64,000 nt of DNA from Rhizobium terricola (GCF_012927355.1 NZ_JABBGK010000002.1:1-64000), one strand, 5' to 3'. Shown: positions 40,029 to 50,709, counted from the first letter of the stretch. A program made the numbers and translations. Notes: a model not told the origin generated them from the sequence alone.

Positions 40029-41030
40029 TCACCCCAGCTTCAGCACGATCTTGCCGATATGCTTCGAGCTTTCCATCAGCCGGTGGGCCTCGACGACGTC
40101 GTCGAAGGGCAGAACGGTGTGGATGACCGGGGCGACGGTGCCGGCGGCGAGCAGCGGCCAGACCTCGGAAACGAGCTCGTCGCGGATGCCGCGCTTCTCG
40201 TCGGCCGTGCGCGGGCGCATGGTGGAGCCGGTGACGGTCAGGCGCTTCACCATGATTGGCGTCAGATCGACCTTGTCGGCGACCGAACCGCCGAGGAAGG
40301 CGATGATCGACAGACAGCCGTCCTTGGCGAGCGCCGAAAGGTTCTTCTGGAAATAGGCGGCGCCGATCATGTCGAGCACGATGTCGACCCCGCGGCGGTC
40401 GGTTTCGGCTTTCACCACCTCGGCGAAATCCTCTGTCCTGTAGTCGATGGCGCGACGCGCGCCGAGATCGACACAGGCCTTGCATTTTTCCGGCGAGCCG
40501 GCGGTGGCGAAGACCTCGGCGCCGAAGGCCTTGGCAAGCTGGATGGCCGTCGTTCCGATGCCGGACGTACCGCCATGGATCAGCACCGTTTCCCCTTCGG
40601 TCAGCCCCGCCATCTGGAAGAGATTGGCCCAGACGGTGAAGAAGGTTTCCGGCACGGCCGCAGCCTTCACCGCGTCATAGCCCTGCGGGAACGGCAGGGC
40701 CTGGCCGGCGGGAACGGCACAATATTCGGCATAACCGCCGCCATTGGCGAGCGCGCAGACCCTGTCGCCGAGAACGAATTCCTCGACGCCCGCGCCGAGC
40801 GCCACCACTTCGCCCGCCACTTCGAGACCGAGCACCGGATTGGCATCCTTCGGCGGCGGATAGGTGCCCTGGCGCTGGGCGACATCCGGGCGGTTGACGC
40901 CCGCCGCCTCGACCCGGACCAGGATCTCGCCGGGTTTTAGGACCGGCAGCGGCCCTGTCGCAAAGCGCATGACTTCGGCTTCGCCGAAGGACGGCAGATC
41001 GACGTAACGCATGGTGGCAGGAAGCGACAT
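40029..41030 (-). CDS. NAD(P)H-quinone oxidoreductase (zeta-crystallin/PIG3-like MDR)
   Basis: A 333-residue zinc-free medium-chain oxidoreductase. Marks are [46 protein letters not shown] and the NADPH loop [22 protein letters not shown]. Members of this branch reduce quinones or act as enoyl reductases (p53-inducible gene 3 type). AGGAG precedes ATG 41030, so the longer frame to 41555 is not used. A 3' fragment of a closely similar gene is at 37711-37820. Confidence 0.93.
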   Translation of the reverse strand: MSLPATMRYVDLPSFGEAEVMRFATGPLPVLKPGEILVRVEAAGVNRPDVAQRQGTYPPPKDANPVLGLEVAGEVVALGAGVEEFVLGDRVCALANGGGYAEYCAVPAGQALPFPQGYDAVKAAAVPETFFTVWANLFQMAGLTEGETVLIHGGTSGIGTTAIQLAKAFGAEVFATAGSPEKCKACVDLGARRAIDYRTEDFAEVVKAETDRRGVDIVLDMIGAAYFQKNLSALAKDGCLSIIAFLGGSVADKVDLTPIMVKRLTVTGSTMRPRTADEKRGIRDELVSEVWPLLAAGTVAPVIHTVLPFDDVVEAHRLMESSKHIGKIVLKLG

Positions 41031-41199
41031 CGCGGAACTCCTCTCACGCTCGACGGATACGACGACATAGGCCAGACGAAGCGATCTGAAAAGGAGGCCG
41101 TTTGACGCGCGCGACAAATTGCACCGGCCCCGACATCTCGCGCCAGACACCCCGAGGGGGAGCTTCGAAGCCCCGTTCCGGGACTTCGAGCTTGCCCTG

Positions 41200-41601
41200 T
41201 CAGCTACGCGATGCGTGGGCGTAGAGCTCACGGAAATCGTAGTAGCGGAGCCTCTTGTCGCGGCAACGGAAATCGCTGGTGCTGGCGCCGACGATGCGAT
41301 CGGCCTTGAAGGAGACACCCAGAACCTTGGGAATATCGTTGCCGCGCTCAGACCGAATCCGCAGACAGAAGGCGTAGGTCTTTGTCTGAGGGTCCAGCAG
41401 CACGACGCTGGAAATCTTCGGATCGAAAATGTTGGTCGCGCCGAAGACACCGTCGTCGAAGGCCTTGATGACGGCCCGGCGCAGGGCGGGAGACGGAGGA
41501 ACCTGGGAATCGGCGACGGATTGCGGAGCACTGCTCTGACAGCCGGCAAGAACAACGCATGCGAGAAAGGGTAAAAGGACTTTCAATGTCAATTTCAGCA
41601 T
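41200..41601 (-). CDS. Predicted lipoprotein
   Basis: A 133-residue protein with a signal peptide and lipobox VLAGC at about residue 21, so outer- or inner-membrane anchored. The mature part ([30 protein letters not shown], then [28 protein letters not shown]) looks like a small alpha/beta domain with one Cys pair. The second ATG (41601) begins the signal peptide neatly and is preferred. Function unknown. Confidence 0.65.
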   Translation of the reverse strand: MLKLTLKVLLPFLACVVLAGCQSSAPQSVADSQVPPSPALRRAVIKAFDDGVFGATNIFDPKISSVVLLDPQTKTYAFCLRIRSERGNDIPKVLGVSFKADRIVGASTSDFRCRDKRLRYYDFRELYAHASRS

Positions 41602-41730
41602 GAATATATCCAATCAAAAGTATTCTCCCCCAGATCTACCAATCCTGGCGTGCTCCCTCAAGCGCAAACACAATCAAAATGACACATCATAAAGAAGAGA
41701 GATAAAGATCGGCTCCGCAGGGAGGCGGCC

Positions 41731-43557
41731 TCAGCTCTCCACCAGACCGAAAGCCCGGATCACGAGACCGGCCTCGCTTTCCTTGGCCTCTTTCTTCAAT
41801 TCGGCGATCTCGGCTCCGACGCGGTTAATATCGTCGATCACGAGGCCTTCCGGCAGTTCCAGCACGCCGATAGAACAACGCATCAGGGGAAAGTCGCGCT
41901 CGCGGCCAAGGCGGTCGAAACCGCGAATGCGCCCTGCGTCGCGCGCATCGTCGGAATAGAGCTCCACCACTTCGTCATGGAAGTCCGAAAGCAGGCGATC
42001 GAGGATCTCGGTCAGTTCCTCGCGCGTCCAGTCCCTGACGCCGATGAAGAAATCGTCTCCGCCCACATGGCCGAGGAAATCGCCTTCGGCGAAGAAGTAG
42101 CGGCGGAGCAGCGCCGAAAACAGGCTGATCGCATGGTCGCCCATCTGAAAGCCGTAGTGATCGTTGAACGGCTTGAAGTTGTCGAAGTCGCAGTAGCAGA
42201 AATGTCGATCCTCGTCGCCGTCGCGGCCGCTGTCCTGCATGAAGTCGCGGATGGCGCGATTGCCCGGCAGGCCGGTCAGCGGGTTCTGGTCCTGCGCCGT
42301 CTTCAGCTGCTTCTCGTTGATGATGCGGATCAGCGAGGCGGCCGAGACCACGCCGGCATAACGCATGTTCTCCGTGAGGATCACGCAGTCGGAACCGTCC
42401 ATGTTGGCGAAGATCGTCATCAGCCGCTCGGCATCGGCGTCGAGGCCGACGATCGGCGCACGCTCGACGAAGTGCGAGATGGAGCGCTCATAAACCTTGT
42501 TCTTCAGCAGATCGCGGCCGAAGGGCTGGTAGATGTATTCCTTGAGGTGGAACTCGTTGATGATGCCGCGTGGCTCGCCGTTGGCGTTGAGCACCGGAAA
42601 GAAGGACTGGCGCGGGTTTCGGCGGAAGAGATCGAAGACGCTGTCGATGCTCTCGTGCTCGTAGACGGTCGGCAGATGCTCGATCTGGCGGCGGATGAGG
42701 ATCTCGTCGAGCGACTGGGTCGAGCGGCGGACCTTGCCGATCTCCTGGAGATGGGGAAAGGACGGTTTCAGCTCGTTCATCAGCGTGGTCGGCCGGGCGA
42801 TGAACCAGCCCTGGACCAGATCGACGCCGAATTCACGGCAGGCGATGAATTCGGCCTCCGTCTCGATGCCCTCGGCGATGACGCGCACGCCGAGCACATG
42901 GCAGAAGTTGACGATGTTCTTGACCAGATGGCGCTTGCGCGGATTGCTGTCCATGTTGGCGACGAAGTGACGGTCGATCTTCACGTAGTCGACGGGATAG
43001 TCGCACAGCAACTTCATCTCGCCGTGGCCGACGCCGAAATCGTCGATCGCCAGCTTGAAACCCGACTTTCTCAATCGGGCAACAAGCCCGGCGAATTCCG
43101 GCACGCTGGTGTTGTCGAAGCGCTCGGACAGTTCGAAGCAGATCGAGGACGGCGGGATGTTGGCCTGGCGCAGATGCTGGAGGATGCTGTCGATCAGTTC
43201 GTCGCCCTGGGGGATCAGGCGGACGTCGAGATTGAGGAAAAGCGTGGTGTCGGAGAAATTCGGCAGGGTGGCGAACTTGGCGAGCGCCCGGCTCGTGACC
43301 ATCTGTTCGAGCGCGACGAGCTGGCCGGCGGCGGCGGCCTGGTCGAGCAGGTCGAGCGGCGTGTCGAAGCCGATCCGGTCATGGCCACGCATCAGGCTCT
43401 CATAGCCGAACACGGCGCCGGTTCCGACCTCGACGATCGGCTGCAGCGCATTTTCGACGACAAGCTTGGCAAGGGTCAGCAACTGGTCATTGGCAAAGCG
43501 GCGCAAGATGCCCGTCTCCACCGCGGCGCCCGAAATCATGACTTTCTCCAAATTCAT
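41731..43557 (-). CDS. EAL-CBS-GGDEF protein with degenerate GGDDF
   Basis: A 608-residue signalling protein with the EAL domain first (about 35-275), a CBS pair (about 300-430) and a GGDEF domain last (about 445-600). In EAL, the signature is ESL rather than EAL, but the metal and catalytic positions look intact (LNLD, ELSE, AIDDFG, VKID, AEGIE), so it may be an active c-di-GMP phosphodiesterase. GGDEF is GGDDF, which probably abolishes cyclase activity. The CBS pair could bind adenine nucleotides. The start ATG 43557 was taken because the longer frame runs into the TetR gene region. Confidence 0.9.
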   Translation of the reverse strand: MNLEKVMISGAAVETGILRRFANDQLLTLAKLVVENALQPIVEVGTGAVFGYESLMRGHDRIGFDTPLDLLDQAAAAGQLVALEQMVTSRALAKFATLPNFSDTTLFLNLDVRLIPQGDELIDSILQHLRQANIPPSSICFELSERFDNTSVPEFAGLVARLRKSGFKLAIDDFGVGHGEMKLLCDYPVDYVKIDRHFVANMDSNPRKRHLVKNIVNFCHVLGVRVIAEGIETEAEFIACREFGVDLVQGWFIARPTTLMNELKPSFPHLQEIGKVRRSTQSLDEILIRRQIEHLPTVYEHESIDSVFDLFRRNPRQSFFPVLNANGEPRGIINEFHLKEYIYQPFGRDLLKNKVYERSISHFVERAPIVGLDADAERLMTIFANMDGSDCVILTENMRYAGVVSAASLIRIINEKQLKTAQDQNPLTGLPGNRAIRDFMQDSGRDGDEDRHFCYCDFDNFKPFNDHYGFQMGDHAISLFSALLRRYFFAEGDFLGHVGGDDFFIGVRDWTREELTEILDRLLSDFHDEVVELYSDDARDAGRIRGFDRLGRERDFPLMRCSIGVLELPEGLVIDDINRVGAEIAELKKEAKESEAGLVIRAFGLVES

Positions 43558-43705
43558 TTGTTTTTTACGACCGAAGCGTGGTTGCAAATCGTCAAGAAAA
43601 CCTTTCCCGCTCGTGACGGTTGGATGAATGTTTTGTGACGTTTGCACAGCGGCACGCAATAAGCGGGCACGTCGCAGACAGTCCTGTACACGCCGCGAAT
43701 TTTTA

Positions 43706-43721
43706 TTGATTGATGGATCAA
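43706..43721. promoter_or_regulatory. BetI box upstream of betI
   Basis: TTGATTGATGGATCAA has TTGA and TCAA arms enclosing eight bases, the same 16-bp size and arm sequence as the enterobacterial BetI operator as I recall it. It lies 38 bp before the betI start. Confidence 0.6.
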
Positions 43722-43758
43722 CCAAACCTAAATTGGCATCAGTCAGGAAAGGGCGAAC

Positions 43759-44361
43759 ATGCCAAAAGTCGGAATGGAACCCGTGCGCAAGAAGGCGCTG
43801 GTGGATGCTGCGCTGCGGGCCATTGGGCATCACGGGTCGCTCTCCGTGACGATGTCCGAGATCGCCCGCGAGGCCGGCGTTTCGGCAGCGCTGGCGCATC
43901 ACTATTTCGGCTCCAAGGAACACCTGCTGACCGAAACGATCCGGGCCCTGCTGCGCCAGCTGAAGGTCGACACCGTCGGGGCTCTGAGGGCTGCGAAGAC
44001 GCCGCGCCAAAGACTTTCCGCGATCATTCGCGTGTCGTTCGACGCCGATCAGTTCGCCCCGGAAACGGTGGCGGCATGGCTTGCCTTCTACGTCGACGCG
44101 CAGCGATCGGAAGAGACGCGCCGGCTGCTGGTGATCTATGCCCGGCGGCTCGATTCCAATCTTCTTTCCGCGCTTCGGGCGCTGGTCGGCGCCGATGACG
44201 CAAGCCGCATCGCCGAGGGCGCGGCCGCGATGATCGACGGGCTCTATATCCGCCAGAGCCTGCGCTCCGCCCCGATCAGCACAAGCGCCTCCGTGGCGCT
44301 GGTCGAGGACTATATCGAAGGGCAGCTGGCCGCAGCGAAAGCCGGGAACGCGAGAGAATGA
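43759..44361 (+). CDS. betI: BetI, choline-responsive repressor
   Basis: A 200-residue TetR-family BetI. The DNA-binding part is MSEIAREAGVSAALAHHYFGSKEHLL, with the conserved MPKVGMEPVRKKAL start and C-terminal AAMIDGLYIRQSLRS. It heads the betaine operon betI-betC-betB-betA and is released by choline, so the operon is induced by choline or choline-O-sulfate. A matching operator lies just upstream. Confidence 0.96.
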   Translation: MPKVGMEPVRKKALVDAALRAIGHHGSLSVTMSEIAREAGVSAALAHHYFGSKEHLLTETIRALLRQLKVDTVGALRAAKTPRQRLSAIIRVSFDADQFAPETVAAWLAFYVDAQRSEETRRLLVIYARRLDSNLLSALRALVGADDASRIAEGAAAMIDGLYIRQSLRSAPISTSASVALVEDYIEGQLAAAKAGNARE

Positions 44362-44387
44362 AACATCAGGCCGACGAGTTCGGGATA

Positions 44388-44575
44388 CCCCCCTCTGCCC
44401 TACCGGGCATCTCCCCCTCAAGGGGGGAGATCGGAAGGGGCAAGCTTTGCGCCGGATGAAATGGATGCAAACGCTGAAGTGACGAAAACACGTGTGTCGG
44501 CAGGATCCAAGGGTCAGCGCCTCTTGCCGATCTCCCCCCTTGAGGGGGAGATGTCCGGCAGGACAGAGGGGGGTG
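44388..44575. repeat. Inverted REP doublet between betI and betC
   Basis: Copy 1 (44388-44432) reads ACCCCCCTCTGCCCTACC then GGGCATCTCCCC..AGGGGGGAGATC. Copy 2 (44530-44575) is its reverse complement with few changes (GATCTCCCCCCTTGAGG..CAGAGGGGGGT). The 97-bp spacer contains no gene. The pair could fold as one long hairpin in the bet mRNA. Confidence 0.85.
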
Positions 44576-44618
44576 CCACCCTACGGCACAAGGCAAAAAA
44601 TACCGGGGAACGACGCGA

Positions 44619-46139
44619 GTGGCACATAAACCAAACATCCTGATCATCATGGTCGACCAGCTGAACGGGACGTTCTTTCCCGACGGCCCGGCGGACTGGC
44701 TGCATGCGCCGCACATGAAGGCGCTCGCCGCCCGCTCGGCGCGGTTCGCCAACAACTACACGTCCTCGCCGCTCTGCGCCCCGGCCCGCGCCTCGTTCAT
44801 GGCGGGACAGCTGCCGAGCCGCACCCGCGTCTACGACAACGCCGCCGAATATGTCTCGTCGATCCCGACCTTCGCCCATCACCTGCGTCGCGCCGGCTAT
44901 TACACGGCGCTTTCCGGCAAGATGCATTTCGTCGGCCCGGACCAGTTGCACGGCTTCGAGGACCGGCTGACCACCGACATTTATCCGGCCGATTTCGGCT
45001 GGACGCCGGACTATCGCAAGCCCGGCGAGCGGATCGACTGGTGGTATCACAACATGGGTTCGGTCACGGGCGCCGGCGTCGCCGAGATCACCAATCAGAT
45101 GGAATATGACGACGAGGTCGCTTTCCTCGCGAACCAGAAGATCTACCAGCTTTCCCGCGAGAACGACGACAAGGACCGCCGCCCGTGGTGCGTCACGGTG
45201 TCGTTCACCCATCCGCACGACCCGTATGTCGCACGCCGCAAGTACTGGGATCTCTACAACGACTGCGAACACCTGATGCCGGAAGTCGGCATGCTCGCCG
45301 ACCAGGACCCGCATTCCAAGCGCATCCTGCATTCCTGCGACTATGACAGCTTTAACATCACCGACGAGAATGTCCGGCGCTCGCGCCAGGCCTATTTCGC
45401 CAATATCAGCTATCTCGACGACAAGGTCGGCGACCTCGTCGACACGCTGACGCGTACGCGCCAGCTGGACGACACACTGATCTTCTTCTGCTCCGACCAC
45501 GGCGACATGCTGGGCGAGCGCGGGCTGTGGTTCAAGATGAACTTCTTCGAGGGCTCGGCCCGTGTGCCGCTGATGGTGGCCGGCCCCGGCGTGACCCCGG
45601 GTCTGCACACAACCCCGACCTCGAACCTCGACGTCACGCCGACGCTTTGCGATCTGGCCGGCATCGACATCGAGGAGATCAAGCCGTGGACCGACGGGAT
45701 CAGCCTCAAAGGCATGATCGACGGCACCCCGCGCACCGAGCCGGTGCTGATGGAATATGCAGCGGAAGCCTCCTACGCGCCGCTGGTCGGCATTCGCGAG
45801 GGCCGCTGGAAATACGTCCATTGCGAACTCGACCCGGAACTGCTCTTTGATCTCGAGGCCGATCCGAAGGAACTGACCAACCTCGCGACCGATCCGGCCC
45901 ATGCCGAAGTTCTCGCCGGCTTCCGTGCCAAGCGCGACGCCCGCTGGAACATGGCCGAGTTCGACGCAGCCGTGCGCGAAAGCCAGGCGCGGCGCTGGAT
46001 CGTCTACGAGGCACTCAGAAACGGCGCCTATTTCCCCTGGGACCACCAGCCGCTGCAAAAGGCGTCCGAACGCTACATGCGCAACCACATGAACCTCGAC
46101 AATCTCGAGGAATCCAAACGCTATCCGCGCGGAGAATGA
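44619..46139 (+). CDS. betC: Choline-O-sulfatase
   Basis: A 506-residue sulfatase that hydrolyses choline-O-sulfate to choline and sulfate in the cytoplasm. The sulfatase signature is [12 protein letters not shown], whose cysteine becomes formylglycine, and metal residues are seen in IMVDQLNG and [10 protein letters not shown]. The size is close to S. meliloti BetC. It begins with GTG 44619. Its stop overlaps an ATG of betB (ATGA). The gene links the choline and sulfate blocks, since it yields both choline and sulfate. Confidence 0.96.
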   Translation: MAHKPNILIIMVDQLNGTFFPDGPADWLHAPHMKALAARSARFANNYTSSPLCAPARASFMAGQLPSRTRVYDNAAEYVSSIPTFAHHLRRAGYYTALSGKMHFVGPDQLHGFEDRLTTDIYPADFGWTPDYRKPGERIDWWYHNMGSVTGAGVAEITNQMEYDDEVAFLANQKIYQLSRENDDKDRRPWCVTVSFTHPHDPYVARRKYWDLYNDCEHLMPEVGMLADQDPHSKRILHSCDYDSFNITDENVRRSRQAYFANISYLDDKVGDLVDTLTRTRQLDDTLIFFCSDHGDMLGERGLWFKMNFFEGSARVPLMVAGPGVTPGLHTTPTSNLDVTPTLCDLAGIDIEEIKPWTDGISLKGMIDGTPRTEPVLMEYAAEASYAPLVGIREGRWKYVHCELDPELLFDLEADPKELTNLATDPAHAEVLAGFRAKRDARWNMAEFDAAVRESQARRWIVYEALRNGAYFPWDHQPLQKASERYMRNHMNLDNLEESKRYPRGE

Positions 46140-46141
46140 CG

Positions 46142-47605
46142 ATGAAAGCCCAACCGCAAGCCTCCCATTTCATCGATGGCGAATATGTCGAGGACACCGC
46201 CGGCACGTTGATCGAGAGCATCTATCCGGCCACCGGCGAGGTGATCGCCAAGCTGCATGCCGCAACGCCGGCGATCATCGAGAAGGCGATCGCGTCGGCC
46301 AAGCGCGCGCAGAAGGAATGGGCCTCCTGGAGCCCGACCGCGCGTGGACGCGTGCTGAAGAAGGCCGCCGAGATCATGCGGGAGCGCAACCGCGAGCTTT
46401 CCGAACTGGAAACGCTCGACACCGGCAAGCCGATCCAGGAGACGATCGTCGCCGATCCGACCTCCGGCGCCGACAGTTTTGAATTCTTCGGCGGCATTGC
46501 CGCGACCGCGCTCAACGGCAGCCATATCCCGCTCGGGGGCGACTGGGCCTATACCAAGCGCGTGCCGCTCGGCGTGGTGGTCGGCATCGGCGCCTGGAAC
46601 TACCCGCAGCAGATCGCCTGCTGGAAGGGCGCGCCGGCGCTTGCCGCCGGCAATGCGATCGTGTTCAAGCCGTCGGAAGTGACGCCGCTCGGCGCCTTGA
46701 AGATCGCCGAGATCCTGATCGAGGCGGGGGCGCCCAAGGGCGTCTACAACGTCATTCAGGGCGACCGCGACACCGGGCCGCTGCTGGTATCGCATCCAGA
46801 CGTCGCCAAGGTGTCGCTGACCGGCTCCGTGCCGACCGGCCGCAAGGTGGCGGGGGCCGCCGCGTCCCTGCTCAAGCACGTCACCATGGAGCTCGGCGGC
46901 AAGTCGCCGCTGATCGTGTTCGACGATGCCGACATCGAAAGCGCGATTTCGGGCGCGATGCTCGCCAATTTCTACTCGACCGGCCAGGTCTGCTCGAACG
47001 GCACGCGCGTCTTCGTGCACACCGCCGTCAAGGCCAAATTCCTCGCCCGCCTCAAGGAGCGGACCGAGGCGATCCTCATCGGCGATCCGCAGGACGAGGC
47101 GACGCAGATGGGACCGATGGTCTCCTGGGCGCAGCGCGAGAAGGTTCTCGGCTATATCGAGAAGGGCAAGGCGGAAGGCGCCACACTGCTGACCGGTGGC
47201 GGCATTCCGAACAATGTCTCTGGCGAAGGCTATTTCGTCCAGCCGACGGTGTTCGCCGACGTCACCGACGAGATGACGATCGCGCGGGAAGAGATTTTTG
47301 GGCCCGTGATGTGCGTGCTCGACTTCGATGACGAGGCCGACGTGATCGCGCGCGCCAACGCCACCGAATTCGGCCTGGCCGGCGGCGTCTTCACCGCCGA
47401 CATTTCCCGCGCGCACCGCGTGGTCGACCAGCTCGAAGCCGGAACGCTGTGGATCAACACCTACAATCTCTGCCCGGTCGAGATCCCGTTCGGCGGCTCG
47501 AAACAGTCCGGCTTCGGCCGCGAGAACTCGGCGGCGGCGCTCGAGCATTATTCGGAGCTGAAGACGGTCTATGTCGGCATGGGCAAGTGCGAGGCGCCGT
47601 ATTGA
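46142..47605 (+). CDS. betB: Betaine aldehyde dehydrogenase
   Basis: A 487-residue NAD-dependent aldehyde dehydrogenase, oxidising betaine aldehyde to glycine betaine. The nucleotide region is [11 protein letters not shown], the general base is Glu in TMELGGKSP and the nucleophile is Cys in [14 protein letters not shown] (46131-46134) lies 7 bp before the second ATG at 46142 and too near the first at 46136, so 46142 is used. Follows betC closely in one operon. Confidence 0.96.
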   Translation: MKAQPQASHFIDGEYVEDTAGTLIESIYPATGEVIAKLHAATPAIIEKAIASAKRAQKEWASWSPTARGRVLKKAAEIMRERNRELSELETLDTGKPIQETIVADPTSGADSFEFFGGIAATALNGSHIPLGGDWAYTKRVPLGVVVGIGAWNYPQQIACWKGAPALAAGNAIVFKPSEVTPLGALKIAEILIEAGAPKGVYNVIQGDRDTGPLLVSHPDVAKVSLTGSVPTGRKVAGAAASLLKHVTMELGGKSPLIVFDDADIESAISGAMLANFYSTGQVCSNGTRVFVHTAVKAKFLARLKERTEAILIGDPQDEATQMGPMVSWAQREKVLGYIEKGKAEGATLLTGGGIPNNVSGEGYFVQPTVFADVTDEMTIAREEIFGPVMCVLDFDDEADVIARANATEFGLAGGVFTADISRAHRVVDQLEAGTLWINTYNLCPVEIPFGGSKQSGFGRENSAAALEHYSELKTVYVGMGKCEAPY

Positions 47606-47617
47606 GAGGTTTCGGCT

Positions 47618-47738
47618 GATCTCCCCCCTTGAGGGGGAGATGTCGGCGTAGCCGACAGAGGGGGGTGTCCCTCACGCGCAGTGCCTTTCGTTACCCCCCT
47701 CTGCCCTGCCGGGCATCTCCCCCTCAAGGGGGGAGATC
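47618..47738. repeat. Inverted REP doublet between betB and betA
   Basis: Copy 1 (47618-47667, reverse orientation, GATCTCCCCCCTTGAGGG..) and copy 2 (47693-47738, forward orientation, ACCCCCCTCTGCCCTGCC..AGGGGGGAGATC) are separated by 25 bp. The arrangement is divergent, unlike the convergent doublets at 44.4 and 56.5 kb. No gene in it. Confidence 0.85.
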
Positions 47739-47841
47739 TGCAAGCGACAAGCATCTCGCCCTGAACCGTTTATGCGGAGGGGTCTTCGCAAGGAATTCTA
47801 AGGCTGGGATTAGGCTTATGAAACAGACAGATCTGATCTTG

Positions 47842-48198
47842 TTATGTGGGCTTCTTCCATATGAGGAAGGCGTGAGCCGCATTGCCGATACGGTACAGAA
47901 CTCTGCCTGCGCCGTACATCAGCATGAGGCAGGAAACGAGAAGCCAGAGCAAAACCAATACGCCGGAAACTCCGCCTCCCGGCAGGGCGGCAAGCACCGG
48001 AGCAAGTATCCAGGCGCAAAAGACAAGGTGGCTGCGAAAGTGTTGCGCCTGCCACGCGAGCACACGTCGAAGGTCACTCCACAAGGTGCTTTCGGCGCGC
48101 GGCTTGATCTTCGCACGCTCGACTTCAGCCTCCAGCCGTTCGCCTTCGACCACGCTCAAATTTCGCAGCAGCCTATCCTGAAAGCCTTCCCGGGCCAT
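47842..48198 (-). CDS. Small membrane protein, opposite strand to the bet operon
   Basis: A 118-residue protein with a charged cytosolic part (about 1-50) and two hydrophobic helices (HLVFCAWILAPVLAALPGGG; VLVLLWLLVSCLMLMYGAG). ATG 48198 is used; a TTG 9 bp upstream is also possible. The region has lower GC than the bet genes and the gene is antisense to the betB-betA transcript. No family recognised, so its reality is moderate. Confidence 0.45.
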   Translation of the reverse strand: MAREGFQDRLLRNLSVVEGERLEAEVERAKIKPRAESTLWSDLRRVLAWQAQHFRSHLVFCAWILAPVLAALPGGGVSGVLVLLWLLVSCLMLMYGAGRVLYRIGNAAHAFLIWKKPT

Positions 48199-48329
48199 TC
48201 GATGCAAGCACCCTTTGATACGAATGTCCCCAAAGAGGTCGTATCGACATTCCGAAATTTCAACCTTTACGCGTCATCCGACGCAACAAACCTCAACCAT
48301 GCCTAACAAAGCTTGAGCGGACCAACACC

Positions 48330-49982
48330 ATGCAAAACGCAGATTACATCATCATCGGTTCCGGCTCGGCGGGTTCGGCCATGGCCTATCGGTTGTCGGA
48401 AGACGGCAAGCACACCGTCATGGTGCTCGAATACGGCGGGTCGGACGTTGGTCCGTTCATCCAGATGCCGGCGGCGCTCGCCTGGCCGATGAGCATGAAG
48501 CGCTATAACTGGGGCTATCTCTCCGAGCCCGAGCCGAACCTCAACAACCGGCGCATCACCGCGCCACGCGGCAAGGTGATCGGCGGGTCCTCCTCGATCA
48601 ACGGCATGGTCTATGTGCGCGGCTCGGCAGAAGACTATACCCGCTGGGAAGAGGCTGGCGCCAAGGGCTGGGGCTATGCGGACGTGCTGCCCTATTTCAA
48701 GCGCATGGAAAACTCGCATGGCGGGCAGGACGGCTGGCGCGGCACCGACGGGCCGCTGCACGTCCAGCGCGGGCCGGTGAAGAACCCGCTGTTCAAGGCC
48801 TTCGTCGAGGCCGGCAAGCAGGCCGGTTTTGAGACGACGGACGACTATAACGGCGAGAAGCAGGAAGGCTTCGGCCTGATGGAACAGACCATCTGGAAGT
48901 CGCGCCGCTGGTCCGCCGCCAATGCCTATCTGAAGCCCGCGCTGAAGCGGCCGAATGTGGAACTGGTGCGCTGCTTCGCCCGCAGGATCGTCATCGAGAA
49001 CGGCCGGGCGACGGGAGTGGAGATCGAGCGCAATGGAAAGATCGAGGTGGTCAAGGCGAACCGCGAGGTGATCGTCGCCGCCTCCTCGTTCAACTCGCCC
49101 AAACTGCTGATGCTGTCCGGCATCGGTCCGGCTGAACATCTGAAGGAGATGGGCATCGAGGTGAAGCTCGACCGTCCCGGCGTCGGCGCCAACCTGATGG
49201 ACCACATGGAGTTCTATTTCCAGCAGGTCTCGACCAAGCCGGTCTCGCTCTATTCGTGGCTTCCCTGGTTCTGGCAGGGGGTCGCCGGCGCGCAATGGCT
49301 GTTTTCCGGCACCGGGCTCGGCGCCTCCAACCAGTTTGAATCTTGCGCCTTCGTGCGTTCGGCGCCGGGCGTCAAGCAGCCGGACATCCAGTATCACTTC
49401 CTGCCGGTGGCGATCTCCTATGACGGTAAGGCGGCGGCCGACAGCCACGGCTTCCAGGTGCATGTCGGCTACAACCACTCCAAGTCGCGCGGCAGCGTGA
49501 CGCTCCGGTCTTCCGATCCGATGGCCGATCCGGTGATCCGCTTCAACTACATGAGCACCGAGGAAGACTGGGTGAAGTTCCGCCATTGCGTGCGGCTCAC
49601 CCGGGAGATCTTCGGCCAGAAGGCCTTCGACCCCTATCGCGGCTCGGAAATCCAGCCCGGCGAGCACGTGCAGACGGATGACGAGATCGACGCCTTCCTG
49701 CGCGAGCATCTGGAAAGCGCCTATCACCCGTGCGGCACCTGCAAGATGGGCTCGAAGGACGATCCCATGGCTGTGGTCGACCCGGAATGCCGCGTGATCG
49801 GCGTCGAGGGCCTGCGCGTCGCGGATTCGTCGATCTTCCCGGACATCACCTACGGCAACCTCAACGGCCCGTCGATCATGACCGGCGAAAAGGCCTCCGA
49901 CCACATCCTCGGCAAGCAGCCCCTGCCCCGCTCCAACCAGGAACCGTGGATCAATCCGCGGTGGGAGACGAGCGACCGGTAA
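48330..49982 (+). CDS. betA: Choline dehydrogenase
   Basis: A 550-residue GMC flavoprotein that oxidises choline to betaine aldehyde. The FAD dinucleotide-binding motif is [23 protein letters not shown] signature 1 is [20 protein letters not shown], and the active His region near the end is [10 protein letters not shown]. It is separated from betB by a 724-bp region with the REP doublet and an opposite-strand ORF, so it may have its own promoter in addition to read-through. Confidence 0.95.
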   Translation: MQNADYIIIGSGSAGSAMAYRLSEDGKHTVMVLEYGGSDVGPFIQMPAALAWPMSMKRYNWGYLSEPEPNLNNRRITAPRGKVIGGSSSINGMVYVRGSAEDYTRWEEAGAKGWGYADVLPYFKRMENSHGGQDGWRGTDGPLHVQRGPVKNPLFKAFVEAGKQAGFETTDDYNGEKQEGFGLMEQTIWKSRRWSAANAYLKPALKRPNVELVRCFARRIVIENGRATGVEIERNGKIEVVKANREVIVAASSFNSPKLLMLSGIGPAEHLKEMGIEVKLDRPGVGANLMDHMEFYFQQVSTKPVSLYSWLPWFWQGVAGAQWLFSGTGLGASNQFESCAFVRSAPGVKQPDIQYHFLPVAISYDGKAAADSHGFQVHVGYNHSKSRGSVTLRSSDPMADPVIRFNYMSTEEDWVKFRHCVRLTREIFGQKAFDPYRGSEIQPGEHVQTDDEIDAFLREHLESAYHPCGTCKMGSKDDPMAVVDPECRVIGVEGLRVADSSIFPDITYGNLNGPSIMTGEKASDHILGKQPLPRSNQEPWINPRWETSDR

Positions 49983-49985
49983 GGC

Positions 49986-50285
49986 TCAGTGGTAATCATC
50001 CTCGCGCTGGTGGCGGATGGCGGCGATCGTTACCGTGCCGCCATCATTGACGCGAAAGAGAACGACGTAACCGCTTGAACCAAAGGGAACGACGAGCTCG
50101 CGCAGGAACGGATCTCCACCAGATGCCTTCCTGCAACTGAAGGGAAAGCGTTCCAGGAACGTAATCGATTTCGCAAGCGCCTCATACGCATGTGCGGCCG
50201 CTTCTTCGTCCCGATCGAGCAGATAGGCGTAGAGCCGCCGCACGTCTTCGCGCGCCTGTGCCGACCAGTTGACCACATAGATCAT
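49986..50285 (-). CDS. RelE/ParE-family toxin
   Basis: A 99-residue ParE/RelE-fold protein: WSAQAREDVRRLYAYLLDRD, KSITFLERFPF, RELVVPFGSSGYVVLFRV and IAAIRHQRED (the family's IAAIRHQREDDYH ending is typical of ParE). Such toxins inhibit gyrase or cleave mRNA. Its ATG overlaps the antitoxin stop (ATGA), so synthesis is coupled. It ends 3 bp past the betA stop, convergent with betA. Confidence 0.9.
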   Translation of the reverse strand: MIYVVNWSAQAREDVRRLYAYLLDRDEEAAAHAYEALAKSITFLERFPFSCRKASGGDPFLRELVVPFGSSGYVVLFRVNDGGTVTIAAIRHQREDDYH

Positions 50286-50557
50286 TCGGCGGCGCTTTTC
50301 GCACGCTTGGCGTCAAGCATTCCCTTGAGTTCACCCAACACCTCTTCCGAGGTGTAATAGACACCGGTGCGTTCCGACTCCGTCAGCGCCGCCAGGCCGC
50401 GGGCGATGAATTCGGCCTGGGTCTTGCGGTAGTGGATCTGGGCCTTCACCGAATTCTCGACGAAGGCGGAGAGGCTTTCGCCCTCCTTCAGCACGCTTTC
50501 GGCAGCCGCGCGCAGTTCGGGGTCGACGCGGAGAGAGGGAAGCGTTGCGGTTTTCAT
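50282..50557 (-). CDS. RHH-type antitoxin
   Basis: A 91-residue antitoxin beginning MKTATLPSLRVDPELRAAAESVLKEGESLSAFVENSV, a ribbon-helix-helix DNA-binding part, followed by a helical toxin-binding tail (AALTESERTGVYYTSEEVLGEL). GGAG lies 7 bp before ATG 50557, which is preferred to the long frame to 50833. It forms a two-gene module with the toxin. Confidence 0.85.
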   Translation of the reverse strand: MKTATLPSLRVDPELRAAAESVLKEGESLSAFVENSVKAQIHYRKTQAEFIARGLAALTESERTGVYYTSEEVLGELKGMLDAKRAKSAAE

Positions 50558-50709
50558 CGGACATCTCCTGCGTTGCAATTGCGATGCAGGATGCGCCCGA
50601 AACGCCACAGCGTCAACCACGGCAACTCGTCCGCGTAACGCATGCAACCGGCAAGACAGGGCTCGCGTCGTCCCGATCGGCAAACGCGGCAGTCGAGGCA
50701 TGACCCATG

